A program made the position numbers and the translations under genes. DNA of 64,000 nt. It comes from Corallochytrium limacisporum. Its lineage: Eukaryota; Opisthokonta. The notes below the pieces were generated by a model that saw nothing but the letters and a program-made list of their open reading frames with translations, ran no database searches and was not told the DNA's origin. Of this stretch, positions 50,892 to 62,318 are shown one piece after another (position 1 is the first letter of the stretch; every line of letters starts with the position of its first letter). The stretch covers positions 121,633 to 185,632 of the forward strand of contig PDIP01000014.1 in the NCBI GenBank assembly GCA_002811645.1, written 5' to 3'.

Positions 50892-52128
50892 ATTGAATGA
50901 TTATTTGAAGTCTTGGTGGCCAAAGGTACTTGGAGCACGTCGGCGTGAGCAGTTGGTATTTTGTTCCCACACCGTTCCAAATTAATTCAATACAATGCAC
51001 CCTTTTCATACGTGAAACTGTTACAATTCGAAGACAACGATAGATTTGTTACAAAAGCTCATTCAATAATTTACAAACCCGCGAGCGCCACTGGACGGCA
51101 CAGTGCTTGACTTTGTTGCACTAGGTGCCTTACTCGACGGAAACGAGGTACTTACCCGAGGCTGATTTAAAACCCCCTCCTCACCATCGGAGGGCGGAGC
51201 AGGGGTGGCCCCCTTGCCCCGTACTTGTGAATGAATTCACATCCCTCGCTCGGCCTTCGTATCGCCGGCAACTGGGTGGCAATACCCCGGACATTTTCGA
51301 ACCACACCGAGCGTCGTTTCTGCGATCAGTTCTTCGACCAAGCTGTCAAACTTCGGTGTATTTCAAATGCTAATCGGAGTTAGTAGAGCATTGGCCGAGG
51401 GGCAAACGTCCTTCAACGGACCTTCGCACCAAAACGACGGGATAAACGAGGAATAATGATTACGTCTTGCGTTTGAAAGTGTAGGTGAATTGATACTGAA
51501 ACGACCGACTTTTTCTACCTCCTCGCGTTGTCGGAAGGGAAAAAGTCTGCTGGAGCGAGAAATGGGAGAGGAGGGCCAATTCGTTGCTAAAAATAGACCA
51601 CATGGGCGACTCTGCGTTAAGTCTGCACACTTGACGGTTGGGCAGGGCAAGGTATACTTCTAGGCCCCGGTTAGGAATTGCGTTTTGTTGGGTAGTTCCA
51701 TGGTACCGTACAGCAGAGTCACGGTCGACAGGACAATGCGAGCCCGTCATTTGCTCACTGTGGTTGAACCGAGCATGTCTCAAAATGGCGGCGCCATGTC
51801 GCCCGCACCCAAAAAGTGCGCAGACATTATTGATTGATACAACTGACCAAAAATATTGATTTGAAGCCAAAATATGGAAAAATACGAAAATACGAAGCGG
51901 AGGATTTTGAGGGGATGACGCCTATATCCAGGAGCCGTATTGAGGAGGGTTCCGAATAGCCAAGGTCGCTACGGACTGTACCAGTCTCCTGATCCGGACC
52001 AAATGATGGAGTCCGCCGAGGTATTTTGAAGAATTGAGCGAGGGGCCGCCTAATATTCGCACTAGTAAGTAAGACAGACCTACCGCTCACGAGCCTAATT
52101 TACGTAGACGTGTAAGTAACTATTAGAG
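50892..52128. other. 1.2 kb intergenic region
   Basis: No gene is supported. It lies between the divergent starts of the MEF2-type gene and the small membrane-protein gene. Confidence 0.5.
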
Positions 52129-52530
52129 ATGGATCTGCTATCAAAGATCTGCGCCTTGCATCTGGGTGCCACATTGGCAACAGATCTGGATGCTCGGACC
52201 AAATTTTTTGCACCCACAGTGCCAAAGCCTCAGCTTTTTGATGTGGGTCGAACGGTATTTTCGTACTATGGCCCTGTTGACTTCGGCTTGGCCGTAGGAG
52301 AACTTGCTCTCGTGCAGTCCGCTTCGATTGCAGTTCCGAGATCTTTCTACTTGTTGCCATTGTGTGCCTGTGCTCAATACTTATGGCTGAATCCAATTTT
52401 GCGGGCAAGGGCCACAGAGCTGGTTGAAGGGAAGAAAACATCAGAGATCGGTGGCAATCATGTCCACCACTACTACATGGCGTTTGAGCTCCTAAAAATC
52501 GGACTCCTCGCAAGATTTGCCTTCTTCTAA
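52129..52530 (+). CDS. Small integral membrane protein, unknown function
   Basis: This 133-residue protein is not assigned. Three hydrophobic segments are visible at about 46-64 (FGLAVGELALVQSASIA), 72-90 (FYLLPLCACAQYLWLNPIL) and 115-133 at the C terminus. Conserved-looking polar residues lie between the last two: RARATELVEGKKT and the HVHHYYMAFELLKIGLL helix. The pattern (helix, 'WLxPxLxxR', polar loop, His-rich helix start) recalls small bacterial and fungal membrane proteins of the DUF4149 type, but I am not certain. No signal peptide is separable from the first helix. It converges with PSMA4, with 91 nt between stop codons. Confidence 0.6.
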   Translation: MDLLSKICALHLGATLATDLDARTKFFAPTVPKPQLFDVGRTVFSYYGPVDFGLAVGELALVQSASIAVPRSFYLLPLCACAQYLWLNPILRARATELVEGKKTSEIGGNHVHHYYMAFELLKIGLLARFAFF

Positions 52531-52621
52531 GGCCGAAGTTCGTATGGATTTCGAGGTTTGCATGATGTCGATTAAATAGTTATGTGCTTAGTATCTATTG
52601 GGAACAACTCGTTTGCTACAT

Positions 52622-53374
52622 TTACTTGCTGGCCTCTGCAGCTTTCTCCTCTTCTTTGGCCTGGTCAAGCATTTCTTGCACCCTCTTCTCGCTTAGCATC
52701 TCAAAGGTGCACTTTTCGTCCTTGCGAGTCAGCGTTGCAAACTCAAGTTTCTCTGCTGACAGGCTGGTACTATCCATAGTCTTCCTGAGGACTTTAATTG
52801 TCAGCTTCAGAGCGTCCTCCAGAGAGCAGTCTTCCTTGTATTCCGCCTTCAGAATGGACTGAGCTGCCTGTCCGTTGACACCAATGCAAGTGGCACCCCA
52901 GCCACCATAGTTTCCGGAAGGATCTGACTGGTACAGCTGGTAACCATAGTGTCTATCCCAACCAGCATACAAGAATGAAACACCAAACGGGCGAAGCCCG
53001 CCAAACTGTGTGTAGCCTTGCTTCAAATCACAGATGCGCTGGACTAATTGCTCCGCCGGCATCGGCTCATTGTATGCCAGAAGGTACTGCTGAGCAATAA
53101 CACGGCAGCGACGGATCAGAATGTTGGCATCTGCAGTAATACCGGCAACAGACAAAGCCATGGAATCGCTGACCTTATAGATCTTTTCCGCTAGAGACCA
53201 CTGCTCCAACATCTTGGAAGTAATCTTCTTTTCTGCTGCTAGAACAATACCGTCCTTCGAGAGAACACCGATGCAGGTACCGGCATGAGAGATAGCCTCC
53301 ATGGCGTACTCTACCTGGTAAAGGCGCCCCTCGGGCGAGAAAATAGTTGTCCGTGAATCGTAGCGGTTCGCCAT
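52622..53374 (-). CDS. PSMA4: 20S proteasome subunit alpha type-4 (alpha3)
   Basis: The 250-residue product is an alpha-ring subunit of the 20S proteasome core. It carries the alpha N-terminal signature [21 protein letters not shown], which places it in the alpha3/PSMA4 class. Further class residues are [16 protein letters not shown], then a [19 protein letters not shown] stretch, and [13 protein letters not shown] followed by [21 protein letters not shown]. Alpha subunits are catalytically inactive and gate substrate entry. The acidic [11 protein letters not shown] tail is typical of alpha3. Length agrees with animal PSMA4 (261). The gene is a single exon with the natural ATG at 53374 and converges with the small membrane-protein gene. 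Confidence 0.97.
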   Translation of the reverse strand: MANRYDSRTTIFSPEGRLYQVEYAMEAISHAGTCIGVLSKDGIVLAAEKKITSKMLEQWSLAEKIYKVSDSMALSVAGITADANILIRRCRVIAQQYLLAYNEPMPAEQLVQRICDLKQGYTQFGGLRPFGVSFLYAGWDRHYGYQLYQSDPSGNYGGWGATCIGVNGQAAQSILKAEYKEDCSLEDALKLTIKVLRKTMDSTSLSAEKLEFATLTRKDEKCTFEMLSEKRVQEMLDQAKEEEKAAEASK

Positions 53375-56300
53375 GTCGAAGATTTACCCGGGGAAAGTTC
53401 TTGATGAAAGTTGATTTTCGATAGTGAAATAGAAACTGGTCTAGTCCGAAATACCTGCAAACCAGATAACGGAGAAATCTAGTTCCGCCTCCAAACCGTT
53501 GAGATGGTGCAATGTCACCGGTCTAAACAGCCGATGATGATAGTGCCAAACATGCTACTGGAACCGTGCTCTCCCGTCTGTCGTTCCGCCTCAAGGTCCC
53601 TACAGGCACCAGGCTTCGCTAGGGCGCCAATGTTTTCGCTTTCAGTGCGCGCACAGACCGTAACGGAAAAGCCAATACTTCCCTCCCAGTGTTCACGTTG
53701 GCGATCAGCAGTCTCATAGTCAAACTACCCCATCAGTGCCTTTGACGTGGCTGTTTTTCCGCACATTTTGCATACACATAACACCGTAACAGCATTCGGC
53801 AAAGGGGTAGAAGGTGGCGTCCATACTCCCTTCACGAAGAAGCCGAAAACTTCGTTAAAATTGAGATTTTTATATACGGACTTTTATTTTAAATTCACAT
53901 GAGCCACATGAGGGGAAAGGGACAGGGCGAGACGGGAGGTGAGGGCCTTGTCAATACCGGACAGGAGGTAGTCACAATGTAACCGACCGTGATTGCGAAG
54001 TGTGACGTTGTGAGTCAGGATATCACATCAGTATTTACATGGCTCAGAGAACACAGAAACTAGCAACTGAAGAATGTAAGTAATAATAGAGGCTTTGGAT
54101 ACCATTTCCATCGAGTGGTGGATGCGGCAAGCCATCACAATTGAATATCTGTATATTAGTTCTGGAGTGAAAGTTCCGCCCGCGGAACAGACAAGGTGTG
54201 GGCGTTTAGTCGATAACGTTAATTTCGGCCTATTCTCAGTTGACTGATTCACAGCAGCGGCCATGCCATGCCCCGCGAGATGAGCTGAGTATCGCTGGAT
54301 TCCATGCTCTGTACACTGGTCTGCCTAGGCAGCGAAGGGTGTTCCTCAGGAGCGGTTGACGTTCGTCGAGATTTATTTGACCGGCGATATGTTTGGGGCA
54401 TGCAAAGCCCAGGGAATGCAATATCTCCACCAGGAATTTCAAGATCCATTGTGATGAGTGTGTATATATTTCTATCGTGTCGCGTAGCGCAGCGTCACTA
54501 GTCACTTTTTCTTCTACCAACCTGATCAGATCGCTTCAAGGTCCCAAATACCTGTGTCAGCCTTTGTCATCATCACGCAGTAGTCACCGCAACAATTCCC
54601 CAAACACTGGTTCCTAAACATCCATTCCGAGGTGATTGTTCCCTTCTGATGCCGGCCTCTGTTCAACAGCACCGTTGTCGAGCAGTTCCGCGCGGGTTTT
54701 TCCCCTTGAGGGGCTTGGATGTGTGTGTGTGATGGTGGGGACGGGTAGTGGTAGTTTGGGGAGAGTGAGTGTAAATAAAAAGATAAAACTCTGAGTGAGT
54801 TGCCAGCGGATTAGTTCATCAGCGTGTGTGTGTGGCTGTGTGTGTGAGTGCCCAGATCCGACGGTTGTGTGTATTTTTCTCATGTTTTGGCCCCTTTTTT
54901 GGGGTCCATCCTTTCAACACTCTGGCCGATCTGCTGTCCAAACTATTTCCTTTTTCTCCTCTTTCCGCATAGAGAGGAGCTGAACCATCAGAAAAGAATT
55001 CACACAATACAACCCGCCTCTCTCGCTGTGTTCCATGAAGAGAAAAAAAAATACTTTACGAAGAAGTCCTTTGCGTATGGCGACATTGATTGGTGCAGAA
55101 ATCGAAGAACGAGACCAGATGGAAATCGACCACACACGCACACACACACACACACACATCCCTCTCCCCTATCATTCAGGGCTCGCGAGCAGGTGTGACA
55201 TGTGCTCGATCGGGAAATCTTCTCCACCAAGCTCGTATAATGAAACAGTGAGAATGGAGGATGTTGTTGCGCCGGACGGGTCGAAACGACGCAAGCGCCA
55301 GTCAAGGGACCAAGAGCAGGAGCGCCCTCCGCCCGTGTCTCGTGCTCGTGGCGCGCGGGCTTCATACGTAGACAGTAGTAAAATTCGGAGAATTGCCCGA
55401 GGCGCGTGGTGTTGAACTGCAAAGGGAGCAAAGGGAGCAAACGGAGTACTGCGTTCGGGGCACCCGGGAAATCGCCCAGGCTACTCGCAGCTCTGCAGGC
55501 TGAGCTGCAAAGTAGTATACATTTAGTACCGGTACGATCGGGTACCGGCGACCACGTTTGCCAGGGACGTTTGTTGCGAGGGGACGTCGCCGGTGGAATG
55601 TTTAGAAACGCTGGCGTCGCTCCGGGAAGGGATTCATTATGCGCGACAGGTAGTGTAGGCTAAAGTTGAACACTTTAAATACTAAATGTGCTTACAAAAT
55701 AGAAATAAAGTCATATCTATGGAGACAGAAGGAGTGGTTAGCGCCATATATACAATAGACATTCAGAAATATGTACAAAGTATGTCAACGAAGCCTATAT
55801 TTTACATATGTAAACACGACTCTTGGCATAAATGAGACCTATCCTTTCGGTCTTCATTAGGGCGCGAAGTGTGGCGTCACAGAACCGATGGTACGTTGAT
55901 TGGCAGAAGGAAACTGCGACGGCACCATAGATTAGTCAACCCGAATGCTACAACTGATAAACAACGACAGTTGTATTTACCTCTGCACAGATTGAAGATG
56001 TACTACGAGACATATGCAACTGATTCAACATCTCACTGGCGTGAACGAGGATTACGAAGACTCGTGCCAGGCATGATTCAATGACGTGACATATCACTTT
56101 ACCCGTTCAGATCTTCCGTTATTACCAATAGGCGAATTTAAATGAATTACAATTGAGAAAATTTTCGAAAATTCTCATACCACTATCTACATATGAAAAA
56201 AAGGTTAGGGGGGTCCTTTGCCGCTGATCGGAGACAACGCTTCTCTTCATGCTCTGGTAATGGCATGTACTTTTCAGGAAACTGCTGTGGCCAACTAATT

Positions 56301-57685
56301 GCTGTTAGCGGAAGGCGCTGTGCCATATGCTGGGTAAGCGGACGTCCGATGGTTTTACTGTTTCAGCAGAAAAAAGTTGTATACGGAGAGCGTACTCCTA
56401 GCAATACTATCTATTTTCAACAAAAAGACCTGGTCTCCGGGGAATGGCCGGTGTGTAAATGCCACATTGCACCGCTTAAAAGCACACAGATGAAATAAAA
56501 AACAAAAAAAAAACAGGCAGTGGACAGAAGAAAGCAGTCGAAAACAAAGAAGGACATTGTGGTGTTGGTGGGCAGAGAACGCCACACCAAGAACCGCACA
56601 AATGTCGCCATTTCGTTTCTATGGTCGATGTCATTATTGATCAATTGGAAGGGTTAAAGAACCAGTGTTTTTGGAGACGGGGGTGGACGACGGGAGTCAA
56701 TTATTGCGGGGCATTGGGGGTGGGGGTACCTCGCATGGTTGCCCCGCCGTTAAGTTTCCCGGGTCTTTTCGATGCCTTTCAGTTCACTTTGTCTATATGT
56801 TCACTACTAATGATACACGGTAAGCTCTTACTGTCTGGACTCTACCCACTGTCTCCACCTTCCCACCCTTTGAAATCACAGCAACAGGGATCACCGGAAC
56901 AACTCTCCGCGCCTCACGGCGGGACATATATTAGCTATGAGGATAGTGATACCTTTCGGCACCGTATTTCTCGGAAACTGTTGGACCATTGGACAACAAG
57001 CCTTCAGCAACGAAGAAAAATATTCTTTTGCGCACACTGGCACACAGTGGGACCGTTTGACCGGGCTGCGGACCCCCTCTCTCTGCCCGATAGCCACAAG
57101 GAGGTATAGCACCACCGCCCGCGCAGGGCTTTGATTGGCCCGCGAAGTGGATCGGGCCACTTACTATGGAACTACGGTCACCTCAGTCAGCACCAGTGGC
57201 TTGGGGCCTGTGCGTGCTTTGATGGGGTCACCTCAAGAACATCTCGATGCTACGAGCCGCGCGCTCAATATATACACAAGCCAACAATGGACCACTGTGG
57301 GGCCTTGACTGGTGCACAGCAGCAGCAGGTGGCTTGAGACCTGGGAGAGTAGGGTGCGTGTACCAGGAACCCTATTAACACCTTCAGTGCGACATTTGTT
57401 GATTTCGCTTTTTCCCGCTGAGTGGCCCGCAAGTGTGTGGTGGTTTGGTAATGCGCGCGGGGAGAGGACAGTTAATGGTGAAATAATGATATACTGACGG
57501 TTTTAATTTTGTTCAACAAGGGGTTCAGTAAGGGGTTCAGTTTAATTTCTTAATCGATTGCTTCACGAGGGGAGCTGTCTGATAATTTTCTCCACACACA
57601 CAGGAAGCTCGTCCTCGGCTTTGACGACCTGGCGTGGATGACATGACTCAATGACTTCCCACATAACTCTTTGATACTAGAAGAT
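53375..57685. other. 4.3 kb intergenic region
   Basis: No gene is supported. It holds GT/CA microsatellite patches at about 54720-54850 and 55131-55157, a short tandem GGGAGCAAA near 55421-55445 and a direct repeat AAGGGGTTCAGT near 57518-57541. The PSMA4 promoter lies at its left end. Confidence 0.5.
55131..55157. repeat. (CA)n microsatellite
   Basis: An interrupted CA run (ACACACGCACACAC...) of about 13 units. Confidence 0.85.
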
Positions 57686-58642
57686 TTATGAATACAACTT
57701 AATAAGCTCATCACTGACTGCACTAGGTGTCAAGACACCAATGTCAGTGAACAAGAGGGTGATGAGATCAGGCGGTGTGTAGTCCAGCATGGGATGATTG
57801 ACTTCAACGTCGGTTGGCACCTCCAATCCATTCGCCTGATACTCAGCAAGGATATCTTCTCGGCGGCGCTTCGGTTCGGTAATGTCGTCTTGAGTCAGGG
57901 GGAACATGCGCACAAACTTGAATGATTCCGCTGCCACATAGAAGGGCTTGTTGTAGGCCTTTGCGATGTGTGCTATTGAGTTTGTCCCAACCCGATTGAT
58001 GATTCCTCCGTTTTCCACCACTCCTTCTGCTCCAACCACTACAAGATCAACCTTTTGCATCATACATCCCACAGCTGCGTCAAGAATTATGGTCACAGGG
58101 ATGCCAGCCTTGGACAAGTCCTTAGCCATCGATAAACCTACGAAATCAGGTCGGGCCTCAGTGATGTACACCTCAAACCGTCGATTGTCTTTCGCAGCCG
58201 ACGTCAGTAGAGTTAGCACCATTCTGGACCGGGAGTGCACCAAGATTTTGGCTCCATCCCGGATAAATGGTACGGCCATTTTTGCAACCTTCTTGCGCGC
58301 ATTCTTTGCCTTGGTCATGAAAACTTCTCCGCGTTGCTCCAAGGCCCTGCGGTACTGTTCAAAACTCTGCTCGTGGCCCATTCGGGTAACGAAGCGCACG
58401 AAAAGTTCGGACGCTGAAGTGAGCGACATACTCATGTCTTCCCCTGTTGCTGAACGTAAATCTTGCACAGCATCCTTGATTTCCTTACGAAGTTCCATAA
58501 CTGTTGTGGCCGACGTGTTCCTAATCACATCTACCAGTACCTTAATACAGATTACCGCAATGTTATTATCATCCTCATCAGATGACACAAGGTTCTTGAA
58601 GGCTCCAATGGAGTCGTACCGCTTTCCCAGTTGGTCACTCAT
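57686..58642 (-). CDS. EIF2B1: Translation initiation factor eIF2B subunit alpha
   Basis: This 318-residue protein is the alpha regulatory subunit of eIF2B, the exchange factor that recycles eIF2-GDP and is inhibited by phosphorylated eIF2 alpha in stress. The N-terminal helical part includes GEDMSMSLTSASELFVRFV. The C-terminal Rossmann-like part carries FIRDGAKILVHSRSR, TEARPDFVGLSMAKDL, and GAEGVVENGGIINRVGTNS. A KPFYVAAESFKFVRMFPL segment follows, and the end is TLLFTDIGVLTPSAVSDELI. All are eIF2B alpha hallmarks; length matches the family (about 305). The ATG at 58642 is the first in frame. It diverges from the M16 protease. Confidence 0.97.
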   Translation of the reverse strand: MSDQLGKRYDSIGAFKNLVSSDEDDNNIAVICIKVLVDVIRNTSATTVMELRKEIKDAVQDLRSATGEDMSMSLTSASELFVRFVTRMGHEQSFEQYRRALEQRGEVFMTKAKNARKKVAKMAVPFIRDGAKILVHSRSRMVLTLLTSAAKDNRRFEVYITEARPDFVGLSMAKDLSKAGIPVTIILDAAVGCMMQKVDLVVVGAEGVVENGGIINRVGTNSIAHIAKAYNKPFYVAAESFKFVRMFPLTQDDITEPKRRREDILAEYQANGLEVPTDVEVNHPMLDYTPPDLITLLFTDIGVLTPSAVSDELIKLYS

Positions 58643-59210
58643 GTTTGTCAACTCTATCTGACTATTGCTTCCCTATACCAACACCGTCAGCCGACCTGCA
58701 TACTTCAACAGTACTACTCTCGAAGAATATGCCACACCGATCAATAATGGGATACCGCCTGAGCCACTGGTGATGTGGCGAAAGAAATACCAGAGGACTC
58801 TTCACATATGTCTGTTTACCGTATTGTTGGTACTTTAGTGGTGCGGGGTTCTGTGCCAATATCACTCGCTTCAGCGGGAGTTCCCAAAACTAACCGGAAT
58901 CGAACAGTCATTTGCGTGGGTGTTACCAGGTGGGCCGGGAGAGAGGGTAGGCATCGGGGCCTGTTTTCTAGTACTGCGCGCGGCCCCATTTCCCTGCTCT
59001 GGGGTGGTGAGGTATCCCGTGCTTGTATACACAGAGGTCCTATCGTTGCGGTGAGTCCTGGTGTGTCTTCTGGAGCTTTGTAGGCACAAGAAGCCGACAG
59101 GTTGTCGTATGTAGGTACTTGACAAACATTGGCACGCTCGTCTGTCCTTCGATCCGCTGATGTATTGCGTAGGATCTAGTAGAACGAGTGAATAGACAAA
59201 ATAGAACAAC
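58643..59210. other. Divergent promoter region, EIF2B1 and M16 protease
   Basis: No gene is supported. It is shared by two divergent genes. Confidence 0.5.
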
Positions 59211-62200
59211 ATGTCGTTGCGAGTAACCCACTCGCAGGAGTTGGAGGACTACGGAGTCCATGTAAGGAAGCTGGAAAGCAGCGAAACCGGCCTGCAAGTC
59301 TGTCTCGTGGACACAAAGGATTTGACCTCTGGTGTTGTGAATGGCTTTTTCGTATTGGCGACCGAAGCCCACGATGATTTTGGGCTGCCCCACACACTTG
59401 AGCATCTTGTTTTCCTGGGGAGCGAGAAGTATCCGTATAAAGGTGTTCTGGATTCACTGGCGAATTTGGCACTTGCGCAGGGTACTAATGCATGGACAGA
59501 TGTTGATCACACTGCATACACATTGACCACTGCCGGCAGTGAGGGGTTCCTGCGAATGTTGCCCATCTATCTAGATCACATTCTGTACCCCACTCTCACC
59601 GACTCGGGCTTTGTGACCGAAGTTCATCATGTCAACGGCGATGGTCAAAACAGTGGCGTTGTCTACGCTGAGATGCAGGCCCGTGAAAACACCGAATTTA
59701 GTCTCACGTACCGTAGGTTGATGCAGAAATTGTATGAGGGTACGGGATACGCCAGTGAGACGGGAGGCATTATGGCGGATATTAGGCGAATGAACAACCA
59801 ACAGATAAGGGACTACCATAAGTCATTCTATCGCCCTGACAACCTTTGTGTAATCATCACGGGTGCCATTGACATGGACAAGACAGTTGTGGCCCTGGAG
59901 GACATCGATCGGTCGATCGCGGCCAAGGGTTCCTTGCCACCGATGCCCACCAAGCCTTGGAGTTCCGACGTGGGCAGGCTGAAGCAGACCATTTCCGAAT
60001 TGGTAGTTTTTCCTGCGGATGACGAGCGGTCTGGGACTCTGTGGCTGTCTTGGCACGGACCAGAGTTCAGAGATCGCCTCAACTATATGGCCATGGATAT
60101 GATATGGGAATATCTGACTGACACCGCGGTAGCCCCGTTGCAGAAGAAGTTCCTCAAGTGCGAGAATCCGCTGGCCGCCGACATTCAGACACACATTGCG
60201 GAGAATAGCCTTACAGCCATGATGGTCGTTTTCAAGGATGTCGTCAAGGACCGATTGGATGGTGCAGAACGAGAAATTGTTGAGTACCTGGCCACTGCTC
60301 TTGATGAAGCTTTCGACCTTGATCGCATGCACGACATGATCAAAAAGAGAATCCAGAAGGAACTTGCGGAGGTTGAGGCAGATCCTGGTGAGAAATATGC
60401 CATGGAAATGATTAGCGATTTCCTATACGGTAGAGGAGATGAAGCTGTTTTGCATAGCATTCTGTGTCCCACCGAGAACATGACACGATTGCTGAACTGG
60501 AGTGCGGATGACTGGCGTGACTTCTACAAGCAGTGGTTCATAAGCAAACCTCACATATGTGTTCGTGGCAGTCCGTCTGTGGAATTTTCGAAGAAACTCA
60601 ATAAGGAAGAAGAAGAGCGCATCGAAAGGCAGAAGGTTGAGCTTGGCGAGGACGGCCTGAAAAAGAAAGCGTCGGAACTGGAAGCCGCTGAGGAAGCGAA
60701 TGATGTTGACGTCCCTGACGAGATCATGAAATCCTTCCAGACCCCGGGAACGGACGGAATCGCATTCATTCCTATCACTACATATCAGAACACAACACCT
60801 GTGAAGGAAGCCAATGGAGACAACAATGCAACGTCTTTAATTTTACGCAAGGAAGACGATGATATCGTGTCACGCCCTCTTCCTTTCTTCCTTCAGTTTG
60901 ATAGTGTGAAGAGCAAATTTGCCACTGTGGTTGCGTTCATTGAAACCAAGGACTTGAATGAAGAGGAGCGTATGATGCTTGAATTGTACCTGGAGGCCAT
61001 GTTCGAAACTCCAATTGAACGTGATGGTGCTCTTATTGATGCGGACACTGTCGTCAAGGAGATCAATCGTGACATTGTATCGCACTCCAATGGCATTGGG
61101 GTTGCGGGTGGTAGCCAGTCGTTCTCAACTGGCAGATTCGCCTCCTTGGTCACAATTCGTCTTAAAGTGGAGGAAGAGAAATACTCGCTGGGAGTCCGGT
61201 GGATGCATGAGATTCTGAACTGCGCCGTGTACGATACCAAGCGGCTCAATATTGCTGCGCAGCAGCTCCTTAAGGAGGCAAACTCTGCTCAGCGTGAGGC
61301 GTCCAAGATGGCGCGTGCCCTATTGAGTGAAGTCAGTTATGGATCAGACTCGACCAAACTGAACACAGCGGCCACCAACGTTGTCAGGCAATTCCGCTTC
61401 TTGACTAAAGTGGTAGCGGATCTGGAGATGGATGGTGCTAAAATGGAGGAGAAGTTCAGGACCTTCTTACAGAAGGTGACCGCGACCGAGAATCTTGCAT
61501 TCCAGGTTGTGGCCAACCTTGAAACGCTGAAAGAACCGCTCACCACCTGGCACAAAGTCTTTGGTGCTGCTGACGATGAGGGCGTTGGCCCGAAGCCGAT
61601 CGATACGGTCCTGTATCGCCGTGATCCGAATCCCGCATGCCTATCGGAAGGCATGAAGGGTGCGGTCATTGGCCTTGGGTCTACGGAATCAAGTTATCTG
61701 TTCGTAACCGGTAACGGCCCGTCTTCCTTCGATGACCCCGACGTACCAGCCTTGAAGGTATTGACGGAAGTCCTGGATGCCATGGAGGGTGTTTTCTGGC
61801 GCTCTATCAGAGGCAAAGGTCTATCATATGGCCACGGCTTCAGCGTCAACCCCGAAAGCGGCAACATCACCTACATGTTGTACCGCAGTACAAACTTGAA
61901 GGGCGCCTTCAAGGAGTCTCTCAGCATCATCAAGCAGTTAGCTGAGGACGAGGAGTTCCGGGACAATGTCTTTGATGAAGACGGTCTAAGGGGTGCAATC
62001 TCGACACGTATATACCAGATTGTTCAATCCGAGGATACCATGGCGGCAGCGGCGATCAATTCCTTCATGAAACTTAACCTAACCAAGCTGGGTCCTGATG
62101 CCACAATCAAAAACTTGCAGGCCACCCAACGGGTGACCTTGGATGACCTTCTGGCCATGTTCAACAAGTATATCCAGCCCATGTTCGAATGGAATGATGC

Positions 62201-62318
62201 CACACGAGTCAGCGTAACCACCGGCAAAGCAAAAGTCAACGAAGTGGTCAAGATGTTCAGGGAAGATTTTGGTCTATCCCTGATGGGTGTCGAAGATCCC
62301 GACACGTTCTTTGTCTGA
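59211..62318 (+). CDS. M16C zinc metalloprotease (yeast Sdd3/YOL098C-like)
   Basis: This 1035-residue protein is an insulinase/presequence-protease-type M16 enzyme. The inverted zinc motif HTLEH lies at 61-65 (His61, Glu64, His65), inside GLPHTLEHLVFLGSEKYPYKG. The third ligand is probably Glu154 in GVVYAEMQAREN. These place it in the group of YOL098C and C. elegans C05D11.1. The second half has the same fold without a zinc site (for example RTFLQKVTATENLAFQV). An acidic linker near 460-510 (KLNKEEEERIERQKVEL) joins the halves. No clear matrix-targeting leader is visible: the N terminus MSLRVTHSQELEDYG is not strongly basic, so cytosol is likely. Such enzymes form a closed chamber that degrades peptides. 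The ATG at 59211 is well placed. Confidence 0.93.
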   Translation: MSLRVTHSQELEDYGVHVRKLESSETGLQVCLVDTKDLTSGVVNGFFVLATEAHDDFGLPHTLEHLVFLGSEKYPYKGVLDSLANLALAQGTNAWTDVDHTAYTLTTAGSEGFLRMLPIYLDHILYPTLTDSGFVTEVHHVNGDGQNSGVVYAEMQARENTEFSLTYRRLMQKLYEGTGYASETGGIMADIRRMNNQQIRDYHKSFYRPDNLCVIITGAIDMDKTVVALEDIDRSIAAKGSLPPMPTKPWSSDVGRLKQTISELVVFPADDERSGTLWLSWHGPEFRDRLNYMAMDMIWEYLTDTAVAPLQKKFLKCENPLAADIQTHIAENSLTAMMVVFKDVVKDRLDGAEREIVEYLATALDEAFDLDRMHDMIKKRIQKELAEVEADPGEKYAMEMISDFLYGRGDEAVLHSILCPTENMTRLLNWSADDWRDFYKQWFISKPHICVRGSPSVEFSKKLNKEEEERIERQKVELGEDGLKKKASELEAAEEANDVDVPDEIMKSFQTPGTDGIAFIPITTYQNTTPVKEANGDNNATSLILRKEDDDIVSRPLPFFLQFDSVKSKFATVVAFIETKDLNEEERMMLELYLEAMFETPIERDGALIDADTVVKEINRDIVSHSNGIGVAGGSQSFSTGRFASLVTIRLKVEEEKYSLGVRWMHEILNCAVYDTKRLNIAAQQLLKEANSAQREASKMARALLSEVSYGSDSTKLNTAATNVVRQFRFLTKVVADLEMDGAKMEEKFRTFLQKVTATENLAFQVVANLETLKEPLTTWHKVFGAADDEGVGPKPIDTVLYRRDPNPACLSEGMKGAVIGLGSTESSYLFVTGNGPSSFDDPDVPALKVLTEVLDAMEGVFWRSIRGKGLSYGHGFSVNPESGNITYMLYRSTNLKGAFKESLSIIKQLAEDEEFRDNVFDEDGLRGAISTRIYQIVQSEDTMAAAAINSFMKLNLTKLGPDATIKNLQATQRVTLDDLLAMFNKYIQPMFEWNDATRVSVTTGKAKVNEVVKMFREDFGLSLMGVEDPDTFFV

